Source: Bin87 sp965204905
GTDB lineage: Bacteria; Chloroflexota; Dehalococcoidia; Lucifugimonadales; UBA3495
DNA: 64,000 nucleotides
Reading direction: 5' to 3'
Assembly: GCA_965204905.1 (NCBI GenBank)
Contig: OZ242042.1
Location: 496,001-560,000 of the forward strand
The notes beneath the pieces are model-generated. The model was not told where the DNA came from and ran no database searches. It saw only the letters and a program-made list of their open reading frames with translations. The position numbers and the translations under genes are program-made. Below, in pieces: positions 1 through 9,500 of the stretch. Numbering within the stretch: position 1 is the stretch's first letter; each line of letters begins with the position of its first letter.

Positions 1-308
1 ACCCCAGCGGCAACTCATTCCTGAAAGCGCAGATGCGCGTTGGAGCCGGAGCAGATGCCCGTGGCATCCAGGGCTTTCCACTGGCAGCCGGTGCGCAACA
101 CGTAGAAGATGCCGTTGCCGCAAGTGCGGTCAGGAACCCGAGGACGGCCGCCGCCGAACCGATGGGTATTGACACGCTCCGGGATAAATGGCTCCAGCAC
201 CTCCCATAGTTCGTCGGAGATCTGAAAACCGCCGGTGGGGGGATTGGTCTTGGTGGCAGGGCCAGCACGCTTGGGACGCGGGGGTTTGGGTTCTTTCGCT
301 TTGGTCAT
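1..308 (-). pseudogene. IS5-type transposase N-terminal part with in-frame TGA
   Basis: The reading frame starts at ATG 308. It carries the N-terminal region of IS5/IS427-type transposases: a basic leader, then ISDELWEVLEPFIP, the GGGRPRVPDR stretch and GIFYVLRTGCQWKAL. At 15-17 the codon is TGA, but the same frame continues as VAAGV, which is how the family continues after a conserved Trp. A TGG-to-TGA nonsense change is the simplest reading. Some IS5-group elements instead need a programmed frameshift between two frames, which cannot be tested here because the rest lies outside the window. The catalytic DDE region is not present. Confidence 0.7.
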
Positions 309-387
309 CGCCCCAGTCTAGTCGCAACCCTGGCTTGGCTTCCCGGAACGGGACCGCGAGTTTTCACCAGTTATTAGGATAGGCACT
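1..387 (-). mobile_element. IS5-family element, 5' half (continues beyond window start)
   Basis: The 5' end of an IS5-like insertion sequence read on the minus strand. Its outer end near 371-387 (TTATTAGGATAGG on the plus strand) is the reverse complement of CCTATCCTAATAA at about 15553-15565. That second site is the end of another, oppositely truncated copy, so this sequence is the terminal inverted repeat. The element's outer end sits exactly where the RCC1-like reading frame to its right loses its N-terminus, so its insertion probably broke that gene. Confidence 0.75.
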
Positions 388-1188
388 AAGCCCGTTGCGG
401 CGAGTCTGGCCACCGTCAGCAGTGGGTTCTACCACACCTGCGGCCTGCGGGCCGACGGCAGGACCGTATGCTGGGGCCGCGACGAGCACGGAGAGTCAAC
501 GCCGCCGTCGGGAGAGGTCTTTACGGCAATCAGCAACGGGTTTGAACACACCGGCGCGCTGCGCCACGACGGGAAGCCAGTGTGCTGGGGGCGAAAGGCA
601 CGGCGGTCTTCCCCTCCGACCGAGGAAGTACTGAAGTCGGTAATCAGCGGACGGCATCACACGTGCGGGCTCAGACTGGACGATACGGCCGTCTGCTGGG
701 GCGATGACGAGTTCGGCCAATCCTCCCCTCCGGACGGCGCAAGGTTCTCGTTCGTCGCCAGCGGGCCACGGCAAACCTGCGCTCTGCGTCTCCAGGAAAG
801 CGCACCGGTCTGCTGGGGAGACGACTCGCGGGGCCAAGCGTCGCCACCGGACCTGGACGGAATGACCTCAATCAGCGCGGGCAATTCGCACACTTGCGGA
901 GTCACGCTGGAAGGCTCCATCCTATGCTGGGCCAACGATTATGAGGTCTCCAACACACCGATTCTGGGACGCGCGTACAGGGCGGTCGGCAGTGGCTATG
1001 GCTTCGCGTGCGCCCTGGCGTTCGACGGAAGGGCTTTCTGTTGGGGATCGGACAGAGACCGACAGACTGAGCCACCGACCAAAGACCGGTTCACCACCAT
1101 CAGCGTGGGAGAGCACCACGCTTGTGCCCTGAAGCAGGACGGAACTCCCATCTGTTGGGGATACCGCTGGCACCCGGGCCTTGGGTGA
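388..1188 (+). pseudogene. RCC1-like repeat protein, 5'-truncated by IS
   Basis: This frame is open from the IS border at about 388 to the stop at 1186-1188. It encodes about six repeats of roughly 40 residues, each following the pattern SAG-x-x-HTCGL-x-x-DG-x-x-x-CWG with a PP between repeats. This is the RCC1_2-type repeat, normally a beta-propeller blade. No signal peptide or start codon with a ribosome site precedes it, because the IS5 end abuts the first repeat. An internal GTG at 580 could start a shorter product but has no clear ribosome site. The same repeat type makes up the intact gene at 3786-6395 and a decayed scrap near 9.9 kb, so it is probably a broken paralogue. Confidence 0.75.
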
Positions 1189-1367
1189 CCGGGCGGCTGG
1201 CATTGGTCAACCCGAACCGGGCGCAAAACGGAGGGAACCGCTTCGGGGAAGAATCCGCCTTACCAAAGCGCCAAAAGTACGGTCAGCCGATAGAGAATCC
1301 GACCGTTCATCACACACGTTTGATGGCTTGCTGCCGGATGCCGATGCCGGCGCGAAAACCCTGAGCC

Positions 1368-2732
1368 TCAGTCGGTCGGTTCCCAGCGAATCGTTCGCCA
1401 ATCGTCGTAGGCGAAACCATGTTCTACGCGCATCTCTAGCAGGTAATGGGCCTCCGGATTCCACGGGTGCAGGTATAGCGAACAATCACCCTCGTTGGTG
1501 CAGTTGACTTCGCTGCCCCAAGCGTTCCCGTACCGTCGCTCTCCCGGAGCCGGGACCGCTTCCGGTGGCGTATCTCCCCATGTCCAGCGGAAGAGGAAGA
1601 GGAAATTATTAGGGTCGCTGGCCCTCCGGGGATCGAATTGCCAGCGAAGAAGGCCATCTCGGTCTATCCGCAGGTCGTGCGGTCCCGGACCCTCGGCAGA
1701 GTCCAGGGGCGTCTGGAAGACGATAACGGCCGGAATACGGTTGTCGTTTCCCTGGCTCCAGAGGCGAACCTCATACGACTGGCCAGGCCAGAGGTCGCCC
1801 AGACCGTAAACCCGGGCATCCGCTCCCAATTGCGCGTCCGACTCGGGACTCCGATGAGGCAGGATATCGCCTTGGTCGTCCACGGCCGTAGCCCTCAGAA
1901 TATATCCGGTCGTCTCGCCGATGACGGGCGGGTCCCATGCAAGGAGCACGTGATCCGGCTGAGTTCGCCAGCGCACGTTCCGGGGTGCACGGGACGTCGT
2001 TCCCGTCACCACCCCTGCTGATGGCGGCGCCACGTCGAGAATCGTAACCGTGTCACGGCCGTGCAAGTTCGTGGAGAAGTCCATATCGCCGATCTCGGAC
2101 TCGAGCGTGGCGCGTACCGCGAAGACCAGCAACTCATCCTCCTCCCAGAAGACATCCGCGATGGGCCGGAACCGGATTTTAACCTGGTGGCTCATTTGCC
2201 CGGCGGGGAGTACGAAGGGTTCCCAACGCTCCATCCAATAATCGGACGATGTGGCGGTTTGGTGGTAGACCGTTGTCTCTATTTCCAAGTCCTCCTCGGG
2301 TGGGGCGCCGGCGAGCGTCACCGTCGCAAAGATTGTCCGCGGGCCCGCTCCTTCGGCGATCACCTCCGTGTCAAGCGAGAACCTGAAATCGACCACGACC
2401 ACGCGGAAAGATATCTGCTCGGTCCCGCCCGCTCCATCCGTGGCGGTAACCGTCACTTCGCCGGAACCGAGGCCGAGGGCTGTGAAGACGATAGTATCCG
2501 ACCCAGTAACGGAGGTGGCCGCAACAGCCTCGGCCGGCTCCGCCGTAGCTCCGTAGGTGTATCGAGTGCCATCTGCATCGCCGAAGTATTGGCCGGCGCG
2601 AAAGGAGTGGACTGCTTGTTCGGTCATCCATTGTGTGCCAATGGACTGGGGCGTCACGTCCTGAGCCCTGGCTGGCGGTGTGAAAACAAGCAGAGCGAGA
2701 AGGATAATGGGAATGACGAAAATGGCTCGCAT
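1368..2732 (-). CDS. Secreted Ig-like/FN3 surface protein
   Basis: The protein has about 454 residues. I chose the ATG at 2732 because AGGA lies 6 nt upstream and the sequence from there begins a signal peptide (MRAIFVIPIILLALLVF, cut near ARAQD). Residues ~25-110 resemble a bacterial Ig-like/cadherin-like module (DTIVFTALGLGSGEVTVTATD). A Calx-beta-like stretch follows, then an FN3-like segment around RNVRWRTQPDHVLLAWDPP with its GYILRATAVDD strand. No membrane anchor or sortase motif is visible at the C-terminus, so it is probably released or held by another partner. A repeated leader (2823-2949) lies 90 nt upstream, shared with the RCC1 gene at 6395. The biological ligand is unknown. Confidence 0.75.
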   Translation of the reverse strand: MRAIFVIPIILLALLVFTPPARAQDVTPQSIGTQWMTEQAVHSFRAGQYFGDADGTRYTYGATAEPAEAVAATSVTGSDTIVFTALGLGSGEVTVTATDGAGGTEQISFRVVVVDFRFSLDTEVIAEGAGPRTIFATVTLAGAPPEEDLEIETTVYHQTATSSDYWMERWEPFVLPAGQMSHQVKIRFRPIADVFWEEDELLVFAVRATLESEIGDMDFSTNLHGRDTVTILDVAPPSAGVVTGTTSRAPRNVRWRTQPDHVLLAWDPPVIGETTGYILRATAVDDQGDILPHRSPESDAQLGADARVYGLGDLWPGQSYEVRLWSQGNDNRIPAVIVFQTPLDSAEGPGPHDLRIDRDGLLRWQFDPRRASDPNNFLFLFRWTWGDTPPEAVPAPGERRYGNAWGSEVNCTNEGDCSLYLHPWNPEAHYLLEMRVEHGFAYDDWRTIRWEPTD

Positions 2733-2822
2733 GCATGATCCTAAGGATGTCAATTTCAGCGTCATGGACCGAAAATGTTCCGGTCTTCGACCGTCTTGGG
2801 AGCCACGTGATTTGGCTAATAT

Positions 2823-2949
2823 CTACAGCGTGTTGACAAATTGAGTACGATACCCGGAAATCGGGGTCCCGGCTACTTCATCGGATGTATCCGAGAGTGT
2901 TTTACCGAGATAGCACTATTTGAAACACTTTTAGCGTCTGGTGCCACCG
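2823..2949 (-). repeat. Conserved leader repeat, copy 2 (candidate structured 5' UTR)
   Basis: About 127 bp that match 6407-6530 along almost their whole length. On the minus strand it contains AGTGTTT pairing with a later AAACACT, a TCGGA-TACA-TCCGA hairpin, then GTAGCCGGGACCCC. It lies 90 nt upstream of the secreted Ig/FN3 gene. In the other copy the outer stem has one A changed to G, which keeps pairing as G-U, and the hairpin loop changes while its stem does not. This pattern fits a transcribed RNA structure, though a mobile repeat is not excluded. Confidence 0.55.
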
Positions 2950-3230
2950 CTTGAGTACGGTGCCTCCGGTCTCGTGCAAAATTGGGTGCTTCGGGTGGCT
3001 TTGTCCCCAAATGGCTATTTTGGAGCGGTGCCCATTATGGCGCAAGGCCATACGACGGATACTTCGGGTTTGTGTATGACAGATCGCTTTAGATACAATA
3101 GCCGGCGTTCCGGGGATGGTCGCCCCCGTCCCGAATGAAATGTCCGGGCTTGGACGCACCCTTAATAGATGGCACGGACCGGTTTCGCTTGGGCAATATC
3201 AAGGCGAACATGTCCATATAGGAGGGTACG
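2950..3230. other. Spacer without recognised gene
   Basis: No frame here shows a ribosome site plus a recognisable protein. Small open frames on both strands look like chance. Confidence 0.4.
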
Positions 3231-3419
3231 ATGGGAGCGGTAACTCGCGAAGAATCCGACAGCCTCGTGGCACGGGTAAAGGCGCTGGAATAGAAGGAGC
3301 AAGCCCGTACCGAAAAAGAGGAGTTGAGCGCGCGTATGTGGGAGGCAGCAAGCATAAGTGGGAAGAGGTGGCAAGAATCTCAGGATTCAAAAAGCCTGCC
3401 GATGGCCTCTTCTACATAA
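3231..3419 (+). pseudogene. Small coiled-coil protein gene with in-frame amber codon
   Basis: GGAGG lies 5 nt upstream of ATG 3231. The frame reads MGAVTREESDSLVARVKALE, then TAG at 3291-3293, then continues as KEQARTEKEELSARMWEAAS and on to a TAA at 3417-3419. The parts before and after the TAG form one continuous charged, heptad-like helix, and a CAG (Gln) to TAG change would explain the stop. Intact it would be ~62 residues. Its 3' end overlaps the end of the convergent gene 3380-3610 by 40 nt. The family is not recognised. Confidence 0.45.
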
Positions 3420-3610
3420 CGGTAGAATTCTTCTGCATCCTCTTTTGACAAAACGTTCCGAAGAGGATTTGAGTAAAAATCGGCCGTCTCTCGTATTTCG
3501 CTCTCAATCTCGGAGGGCGATGACCTTGACAGTAGCAGTTGGCCAACTGCTGCCTCGAGAACTACTAGTCGAGCGGCTACATTAAGCTGTTGGGACAGTA
3601 TGTCAACCAT
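3380..3610 (-). CDS. Small hypothetical protein (76 aa)
   Basis: The start at ATG 3610 (MVDILSQQLNVAARL) is set by a strong GGAGGAG seven nt upstream. An upstream start at 3649 would put that ribosome site inside the gene. The protein is all-helical looking, with an acidic C-terminal half (SEIESEIRETADFY, KEDAEEFYRYVEEA). There is no signal peptide, membrane segment or cysteine, so it is probably cytoplasmic. I do not recognise the family. The gene stands alone between the decayed small gene at 3231 and the RCC1 protein. Confidence 0.55.
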   Translation of the reverse strand: MVDILSQQLNVAARLVVLEAAVGQLLLSRSSPSEIESEIRETADFYSNPLRNVLSKEDAEEFYRYVEEAIGRLFES

Positions 3611-3726
3611 TAGTTTTCTCCTCCACTCCCGCTGGGTCGTCGTTAACATGACCCGTAGGGATTTTCATTGTAGGTAAAGACGGAGCGTGCTTGCCGCACG
3701 TGAGGCGTGCGTATTTCCCACTGATT

Positions 3727-3778
3727 TACATGGCAGTGAGGAACGCTACACAAACGGGCACGCCATCACTGCCATGTA
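3727..3778 (-). terminator. 13-bp perfect inverted repeat after RCC1 gene
   Basis: TACATGGCAGTGA (3727-3739) pairs perfectly with TCACTGCCATGTA (3766-3778) across a 26-nt loop. It begins 7 nt past the stop codon of the minus-strand RCC1 gene. No U-tract follows in that direction, so it is not a classic intrinsic terminator. It may be a 3'-end stabilising stem or a small palindromic element. Confidence 0.45.
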
Positions 3779-3785
3779 GCGACGC

Positions 3786-6395
3786 CTACCAACAGATGAT
3801 CTTGCCATCGTCGCGGAGGGCGCAGGTCCGGTTCCATCCGGCATCGATGGCGGTGAACCAGCCTTCGGTGGGAGCGTTTGCGATCTTACTCTCATCTCCC
3901 CAGCACACCACGGTCCCGTCGTGTTGGACGCCGCAGGCGTGGTCATGTCCCCCCACCGCTACGGCAATGAACTGACCGTCTGGGGGTGCGAAAAATGGGT
4001 CTGGGGGTACGAATGAGGTGGAACCTCCGTAACCTTCTTCCCAGCAGGCTAAGGTCCCATCAGTGCGAACACCGCAGGCGAATTTCCAACCCATATCGAT
4101 GGTGTGGAAGTCGTAATCTGGGGCGTTCAGAGCAAAATTCCCCCAGCAGACCACCTTGTTGTCGGCGCGTACCGCGCAGCTGGGGCGATGAAATGGCCCA
4201 GACGAACTTGTTACGGAATGGAACACCCCTTCCGGCGCTTCGGTCGCGTGTCTGTAGTTGCGTCCCCAGCACAGCAATGCTCCGTCGGTTCTAGCACCGC
4301 ACGAGAATTCCTTGGCGACGCTGACGGATTGAAACGTGCCTTCCGGCGGCGATGCCTGACCGTACTTGTTGTTCCCCACGCATATCAGCTGACCATCATC
4401 GCGGATGGCGCAACTGTGCCAATTATAGCCGCCCACGGCGACAGTCCGAAATGGGCCGTCCGCCTGATCGAAGATCACGCTGGGGCTGAACCGGTATTCC
4501 TGGTTCCCTGACTCATGAGATGGGGTGGTTCCGGAACATTTTATGGCGCCGGTGTCGGTTACGGCACAGGCAAACGCCCCTCCAATATTGAAACTCTGAT
4601 ACGCAAAACCATCGGGGGGCCGTTGCGGAATCGTCCACTCGCTTTCCCAGCATTGGGTCATGCTTTCTTCGTTGATGCCACAACTGAGACGCGTTCCGAA
4701 ACTCGCGGATTGAAGAACCACGCCCTCTGCCAGGGTGGACTCATAGCCGTCTGGTCCCCAGCATTCCACTGTGCCGTCTTGGCGGAGACCGCAGCTCCGG
4801 CGGTCTAGGGCCGCGACCGAATGGAAACTTCCTCCCGGTGGGTCGGCCTGGCCGAATTCGTCATTGCCCCAGCATGCGACGGTTCCGTCGGTTTTGACTC
4901 CGCAGGTGTGGGCATAGCCAGCGCTCACGGATATGAAAGACCCGTCGGGGGCATCGGTTGCGCCGTTATGATTGCGGCCCCAGCATGCGGTAGTTCCGTC
5001 TGTCCTGACTCCGCAGGTGTGGGCGTAGCCCGCGCTCACCTGCTGGAACGTCCCCGTAGGAGACATTGATTCTCCGTCAGCATCCTTGCCCCAGCAATCC
5101 ACCGTGTCGTCGGCCCTAATGCCGCAGTTGTGTTCCCATCCTGCTGACATTGAACTAAAGACGCCCGTCGGCGGTTCGGCAGCGCCGTAGTAGTTGGCTC
5201 CCCAACACTCAATGCTTCCGTCGGTCCTGACGCCGCAGGAATGTTCCGATCCCAACGATATCTGTTGAAAAGTGCCCGACGGCGGCGAGGCCTGTCCATC
5301 GTCGTTGGATCCCTCGCACGCAACAGATCCGTCCTGTTCGATCTGGCAGTAGTGCCAATCCAACGCGTTGGAACTCATTCTCTTGCCCACTTCGACGGAT
5401 CTGATGGCGACCGGAGGGGATGATCGGCCGCCTCCATCGTTGCCCCAACAGACCACTGTGCCGTCTGTCTTCAACCCGCATGCGAAGCCCGACCCGGTTT
5501 CGACTGACTGGTAATTGCCCTCCGGGGGGCTTGCCTGTCCATAGGTATCCAGGCCCCAGCACACGATGCTGCCGTCGGTGAGCACGCCACACGAGGAATC
5601 CCATTTGGAGGACACGTCCAGGTAGGTCCCATCAGGTGCCTCCAGACGGCCATGCCAGTCGGCTCCCCAGCACTTCACTGCGCCATCGGCCTGTATGCCG
5701 CAGGTCTGTAGATCGCCGGCGTGTATCCGCACAAATTCACCCTCCGGCGGGCTGGCTTGCCCGTGATCGTTTCTGCCCCAGCATCGCAACGTGTTGTCGT
5801 TGGCAATGGCGCAAACGTGGCCGCCTCCGACGCTGACCTGCTGAAAAGTGATATCGCTCTGTACCTCGTAGGCTATGCCGCCGGACCAGCATAGGATGCG
5901 GCCCGAGGTGGCGACGCCGCAGGTATTTTCCCTGCCGGCGCTGATTGATGTGAAAGTGTCGCTGTCCGGCGTTCCCTCCACGTCCTTGCCCCAGCACTCA
6001 ACCGTGCCGTCAGGGTGGAGTCCGCAGGTATGTTCCCATCCGGCGCTAACGGCCTCGAACTCGCCGTCTGGAGGGGTCGCTCTCCCAAGATATTCACCGC
6101 CCCAGCAAACGATGCTTCCGGAAGCCAGTATTCCGCACGCGTGATGCACCCCCACGTCTAAAGACATGAATGTGATTGACGATGCTACGGGTACGGGACT
6201 GGAGGGTAACAGCGCGACGGCATTCGATGCTGCCGGCGCGGCATTGGGGTTCTCCGGCCTGTCGGCGTTTACGTGTCCACCTGAGAGCAACATGAAGGAG
6301 AGCAGTAGCAATGCGCCTATCACCATGAGGGCGCGGGTCTGGAGCAGGTGTTTGAAACTGGCGCTGCGGCCAGCCATCTTCACGATACGAGACAT
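3786..6395 (-). CDS. Secreted RCC1-like repeat protein
   Basis: The protein has 869 residues from ATG 6395, with GGGAGG 6 nt upstream. An N-terminal hydrophobic segment (ALMVIGALLLLSFMLLSG, ~residues 23-40) is a signal peptide or anchor. After a short Ala/Pro-rich linker come about 17 repeats of ~40-45 residues. Each carries VSAG-x-x-HTCGVR-x-DGT-x-x-CWG with PP-x-G between repeats, and the last repeat ends exactly at ICW before the stop. The paired Cys in each repeat (HTCG and CWG) could form disulfides outside the cell. RCC1_2 repeats usually build beta-propellers that bind proteins. No enzymatic domain is present, and adhesion or host interaction is inference only. The shared leader repeat lies directly upstream. 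Confidence 0.8.
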   Translation of the reverse strand: MSRIVKMAGRSASFKHLLQTRALMVIGALLLLSFMLLSGGHVNADRPENPNAAPAASNAVALLPSSPVPVASSITFMSLDVGVHHACGILASGSIVCWGGEYLGRATPPDGEFEAVSAGWEHTCGLHPDGTVECWGKDVEGTPDSDTFTSISAGRENTCGVATSGRILCWSGGIAYEVQSDITFQQVSVGGGHVCAIANDNTLRCWGRNDHGQASPPEGEFVRIHAGDLQTCGIQADGAVKCWGADWHGRLEAPDGTYLDVSSKWDSSCGVLTDGSIVCWGLDTYGQASPPEGNYQSVETGSGFACGLKTDGTVVCWGNDGGGRSSPPVAIRSVEVGKRMSSNALDWHYCQIEQDGSVACEGSNDDGQASPPSGTFQQISLGSEHSCGVRTDGSIECWGANYYGAAEPPTGVFSSMSAGWEHNCGIRADDTVDCWGKDADGESMSPTGTFQQVSAGYAHTCGVRTDGTTACWGRNHNGATDAPDGSFISVSAGYAHTCGVKTDGTVACWGNDEFGQADPPGGSFHSVAALDRRSCGLRQDGTVECWGPDGYESTLAEGVVLQSASFGTRLSCGINEESMTQCWESEWTIPQRPPDGFAYQSFNIGGAFACAVTDTGAIKCSGTTPSHESGNQEYRFSPSVIFDQADGPFRTVAVGGYNWHSCAIRDDGQLICVGNNKYGQASPPEGTFQSVSVAKEFSCGARTDGALLCWGRNYRHATEAPEGVFHSVTSSSGPFHRPSCAVRADNKVVCWGNFALNAPDYDFHTIDMGWKFACGVRTDGTLACWEEGYGGSTSFVPPDPFFAPPDGQFIAVAVGGHDHACGVQHDGTVVCWGDESKIANAPTEGWFTAIDAGWNRTCALRDDGKIICW

Positions 6396-6406
6396 GGGAC
6401 GCCTCC

Positions 6407-6530
6407 CTACAGCGTGTTGACAAATTGAACACGATACCCGGTAGCCGGGGACCCGGCTACTTCGTCGGAAGTGTCCGAGAGTGCTTTACCGAGCTCGCTA
6501 TTTGAAACACTTTTGGCGTCTGGGACCGCC
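6407..6530 (-). repeat. Conserved leader repeat, copy 1 (candidate structured 5' UTR)
   Basis: It ends 11 nt before the RCC1 start codon, so it would form the 5' UTR with the ribosome site at its edge. On the minus strand it holds AGTGTTT pairing with AAAGCACT, a perfect TCGGA-CACT-TCCGA hairpin, a near-perfect GTAGCCGGG/CCCGGCTAC hairpin and finally CGTGTT-N9-AACACG. The alternative pairing CCCGG-CTA-CCGGG overlaps the third hairpin, so two mutually exclusive folds are possible. Its upstream edge almost touches the stop codon of the LRR gene (6538). Confidence 0.55.
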
Positions 6531-6537
6531 GGACGCA

Positions 6538-9500
6538 TCATTGATCCGTCTGGCCCTCTCCCGACTCCGGCAGCGTGATGCTGGCGTGGACCCGTTCGCC
6601 CTTGCCGGCCTCATTCTGCGCCCGCACCCACACTTGGTAGGTTTGGCCGGATTGCAGGTTGTTGAATTTCACCTGCGTCTTCTTCGCTTTGGGCCGCTTG
6701 GTCTTGCCGCTGCCCCTCTCGCCGTTTTCCGGCTTGAGGTGCGCGATGTATCCATCGGGCGCGCCGCCGGTTTCGGGCGCGTTCCAGCGCACGATCACGC
6801 TGTTCTCTCCCGAGGCAATCACTTTCAGTGAGACCACCGGGCCGGGCAGTTCCACCGCCTGCTGCTGCGCGGCGGGCACCGTTACGTCGAAGGCGTCGCT
6901 GATGCTGTTGCCGTCGCTGTCCCGAGCCGTGGCCGTGATAGTTGCCGTGCCCGCGCCCTTTCCGGTCAAGGTCAGGCCGGAGTAGTCGGCTCCCACCGAC
7001 ACGGTCGCCACAGCGTCGTTTGACGAGTTCGCCGTAACGGTCAGGCTGTCGCCGTCGGCGTCGTTGAAGACGCCGGACAGGGAGATTTCGTGAGTTGCAT
7101 CCACCTCAAGCTCGCTGACGTCACTGATGGCCGCGGCCACCACCGGTGCGGCCTTCACGGTTATGGTGAAGCTGTCCTTTACCGAGCCGCCGTTGCCGTC
7201 GGCGGCAGTAACCGTGATGGTTGCCGTGCCTCGGTCCTTCGCCGTCGCCGTCAGCGTTGAGTAGTCTGCGGACACCGAGACCGTGGCGGTCTTCTCGTTG
7301 GAGGACGTTGCCGTGATGGTCAGCGAATCCTCGTCAGCATCGGCGAATACGTCCGACAGGGACACCTGGCTGGTGCCGCTCTGGTTCACGATGGTGGCGT
7401 CAGAGATGGCGCTGGCCACCGTGGGCGCGTTGTTGACCTTGATCACCGTAACGTCGAAGGCGTCGCTGACGGTGTTGCCGTCGGCATCCTGTGCGGTGAC
7501 CGTGATGGCCGCTGTGCCCACGACCTTTCCGGTCAGGGTCAGGCCGGAGTAGTCGGCAGCCACGGCAACCGTGGCAACGGCGTCGTTTGACGAGTTCGCC
7601 GTAACGGTCAGGCTGTCGCCGTCGGCGTCGCTGAAGACGCTGGACAGGGAGATTTCGTGGGTTGCATCCACTGCCAGTTCGGTCACGTCGGCTATGGCCG
7701 AGGCCACCACCGGGGCGGACTTGACTGTTACGGTGAAGGTATCCGACTCTACCCCGTGAGCCTCTACACCTTGACGGTTTACGGTTACATGGCGATCGTA
7801 TGCTGTAACCGTGACAGTCGCCGTGCCCCTGCCCTGTGGGTCCATTGTCAGCCTAGAGCCATCTGTCGGCCCCGAGACCGTGACCACCGCTTCATCTGAG
7901 GAACTGAAGTTGAAATACAGCCCATCGTTGTCGGCATCGCTGAACACCTCGGACACAGAGATATCCGCGCGCCGACTCTCGTTGACAATAGTCACGTCTC
8001 CGATGGGCGTGGAAACCACAGGCGCCTGATCCGAGAAATCGTTCAACCGATTACGATGGAAGGTCAAAAACGTCAGACTGGGGAGGTTCCTTACCTCGTC
8101 AGGTACGGAGCCAGTTAGTTCGTTGTAGCTGGCGTACAACCATTCCAACTTGGAGAGGTTACCCAACTCAGCCGGTATCGCTCCTTTCAACTTATTGTGC
8201 CTGAGGTGCAGGTATTCCAGATTGGAAAGGTTACCCAGTTCCGCAGGTATTGAACCGCTCAACTCATTGGCATTGTGGGTCCTGTACTTCCAATTCGTGT
8301 CAAAGAGTTCATCATCGCCGAGGAACAAGGTTTTCAGTTTGGAGAGATTGCCCAACTTGGCGGGTATCGACCCGCTCAATCGGTTATCACCGAGGTACAG
8401 GTATTCCAGATTGGAGAGGTTTCCCAGTTCAGCAGGTATTGAACCGCTCAGTTGATTCTCGTAAAGGTACAGTTGTTCCAAGTTAGAGAGATTGCCCAGC
8501 TCAGCGGGTATCGGCCCGCTTAACTGGTTGCGACCCAAGTGCAAGATTTCCAAGTTGGAGAGATTGCCCAGCTCAGCAGGTATCAGCCCGCTCAACTGGT
8601 TCCGAGCAGAAGGGGCTTCGGACGGTATGATGTAGCCCGGCCTTCTTGTTGCCGTATATCTGCCACCCAGGTACAGGCTTTCCAGTTGGGAGAGGCTGCC
8701 CAACTCCGCCGGTATCGACCCACTCAACTGGTTATGATGGAGGTCCAGGGTCGTCAGTTGGGAGAGGTTGCCCAGCTCGGCCGGTATCGACCCACTCAAC
8801 TGGTTTTGGTGGAGGTGCAGGGTCCCCAGTTGGGAGAGGTTGCCCAGCTCAGCCGGTATCGACCCACTCAACTGGTTTTTGTGGAGGTGCAGGGTCCCCA
8901 GTTGGGAGAGGTTGCCCAGCTCAGCCGGTATCGACCCACTCAACTGGTTTTTGTGGAGGTGCAGGGTCCCCAGTTGGGAGAGGTTGCCCAGCTCAGCCGG
9001 TATCGACCCGCTCAACGCGTTGTTCCCGAGGTCCAGCCACCACAGTTTGGAAAGGTTGCCCAGTTCGGGAGGTATCGAGCCGCTCAACCCGTTACTGTTG
9101 AGGACCAAGTATCCCAGTTCGGACAGGTTGCCCAACTCGGCAGGTAACTCTCCTCTCAATCTGTGAAGGCGGAGGTCCAGAGAGCGTACGCGGCCGTTGG
9201 CGTCGGTCGATACCCCACTCCATTCGCCGATTGGCTTGTCGCTCAACCAGTTGGCCGGCTTTTGACAGTTGCCCCAAGCGCAGTCTCTCCAGTTTGACCC
9301 ATCCGTGGCGTTGTACAGCGCGACCAGCGCCGCCCGGTCCGTGCTTGAAGACCACTCTTCCGCCGTTACACGTGTAGGCTTTCCGTCGGCCAGAGCCATC
9401 ATCGTCGCTAAGGCGACGGCCAAGAAAAGGAGCGGAGAGAGACGGAAGGCTAGATTAGGACGTTTGTACGGGGGGGGGGGTACGGACATTGCTGCCCTCA

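Noticed and set aside
15..17. TGA where Trp is expected (also in the IS1380 remnant near 20.07 kb), suggesting TGA could encode Trp.
   Set aside because: Intact genes here (for example cas1 and cas5e) use TGA as their stop, and both cases are in dead transposases, so these are mutations.
2833..2845. TTGACA on the plus strand in both leader repeats as a -35 box.
   Set aside because: No -10 at proper distance, and no plus-strand gene follows either copy.
6407..6530. Calling the leader repeat a c-di-GMP-I riboswitch.
   Set aside because: Only the 3' part is loosely similar; the GNRA-capped hairpin and the A-rich junction of the class are missing. Kept as an unnamed candidate.
8539..9166. Plus-strand repetitive frames opposite the LRR region.
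   Set aside because: Shadows of the LRR repeats on the other strand.
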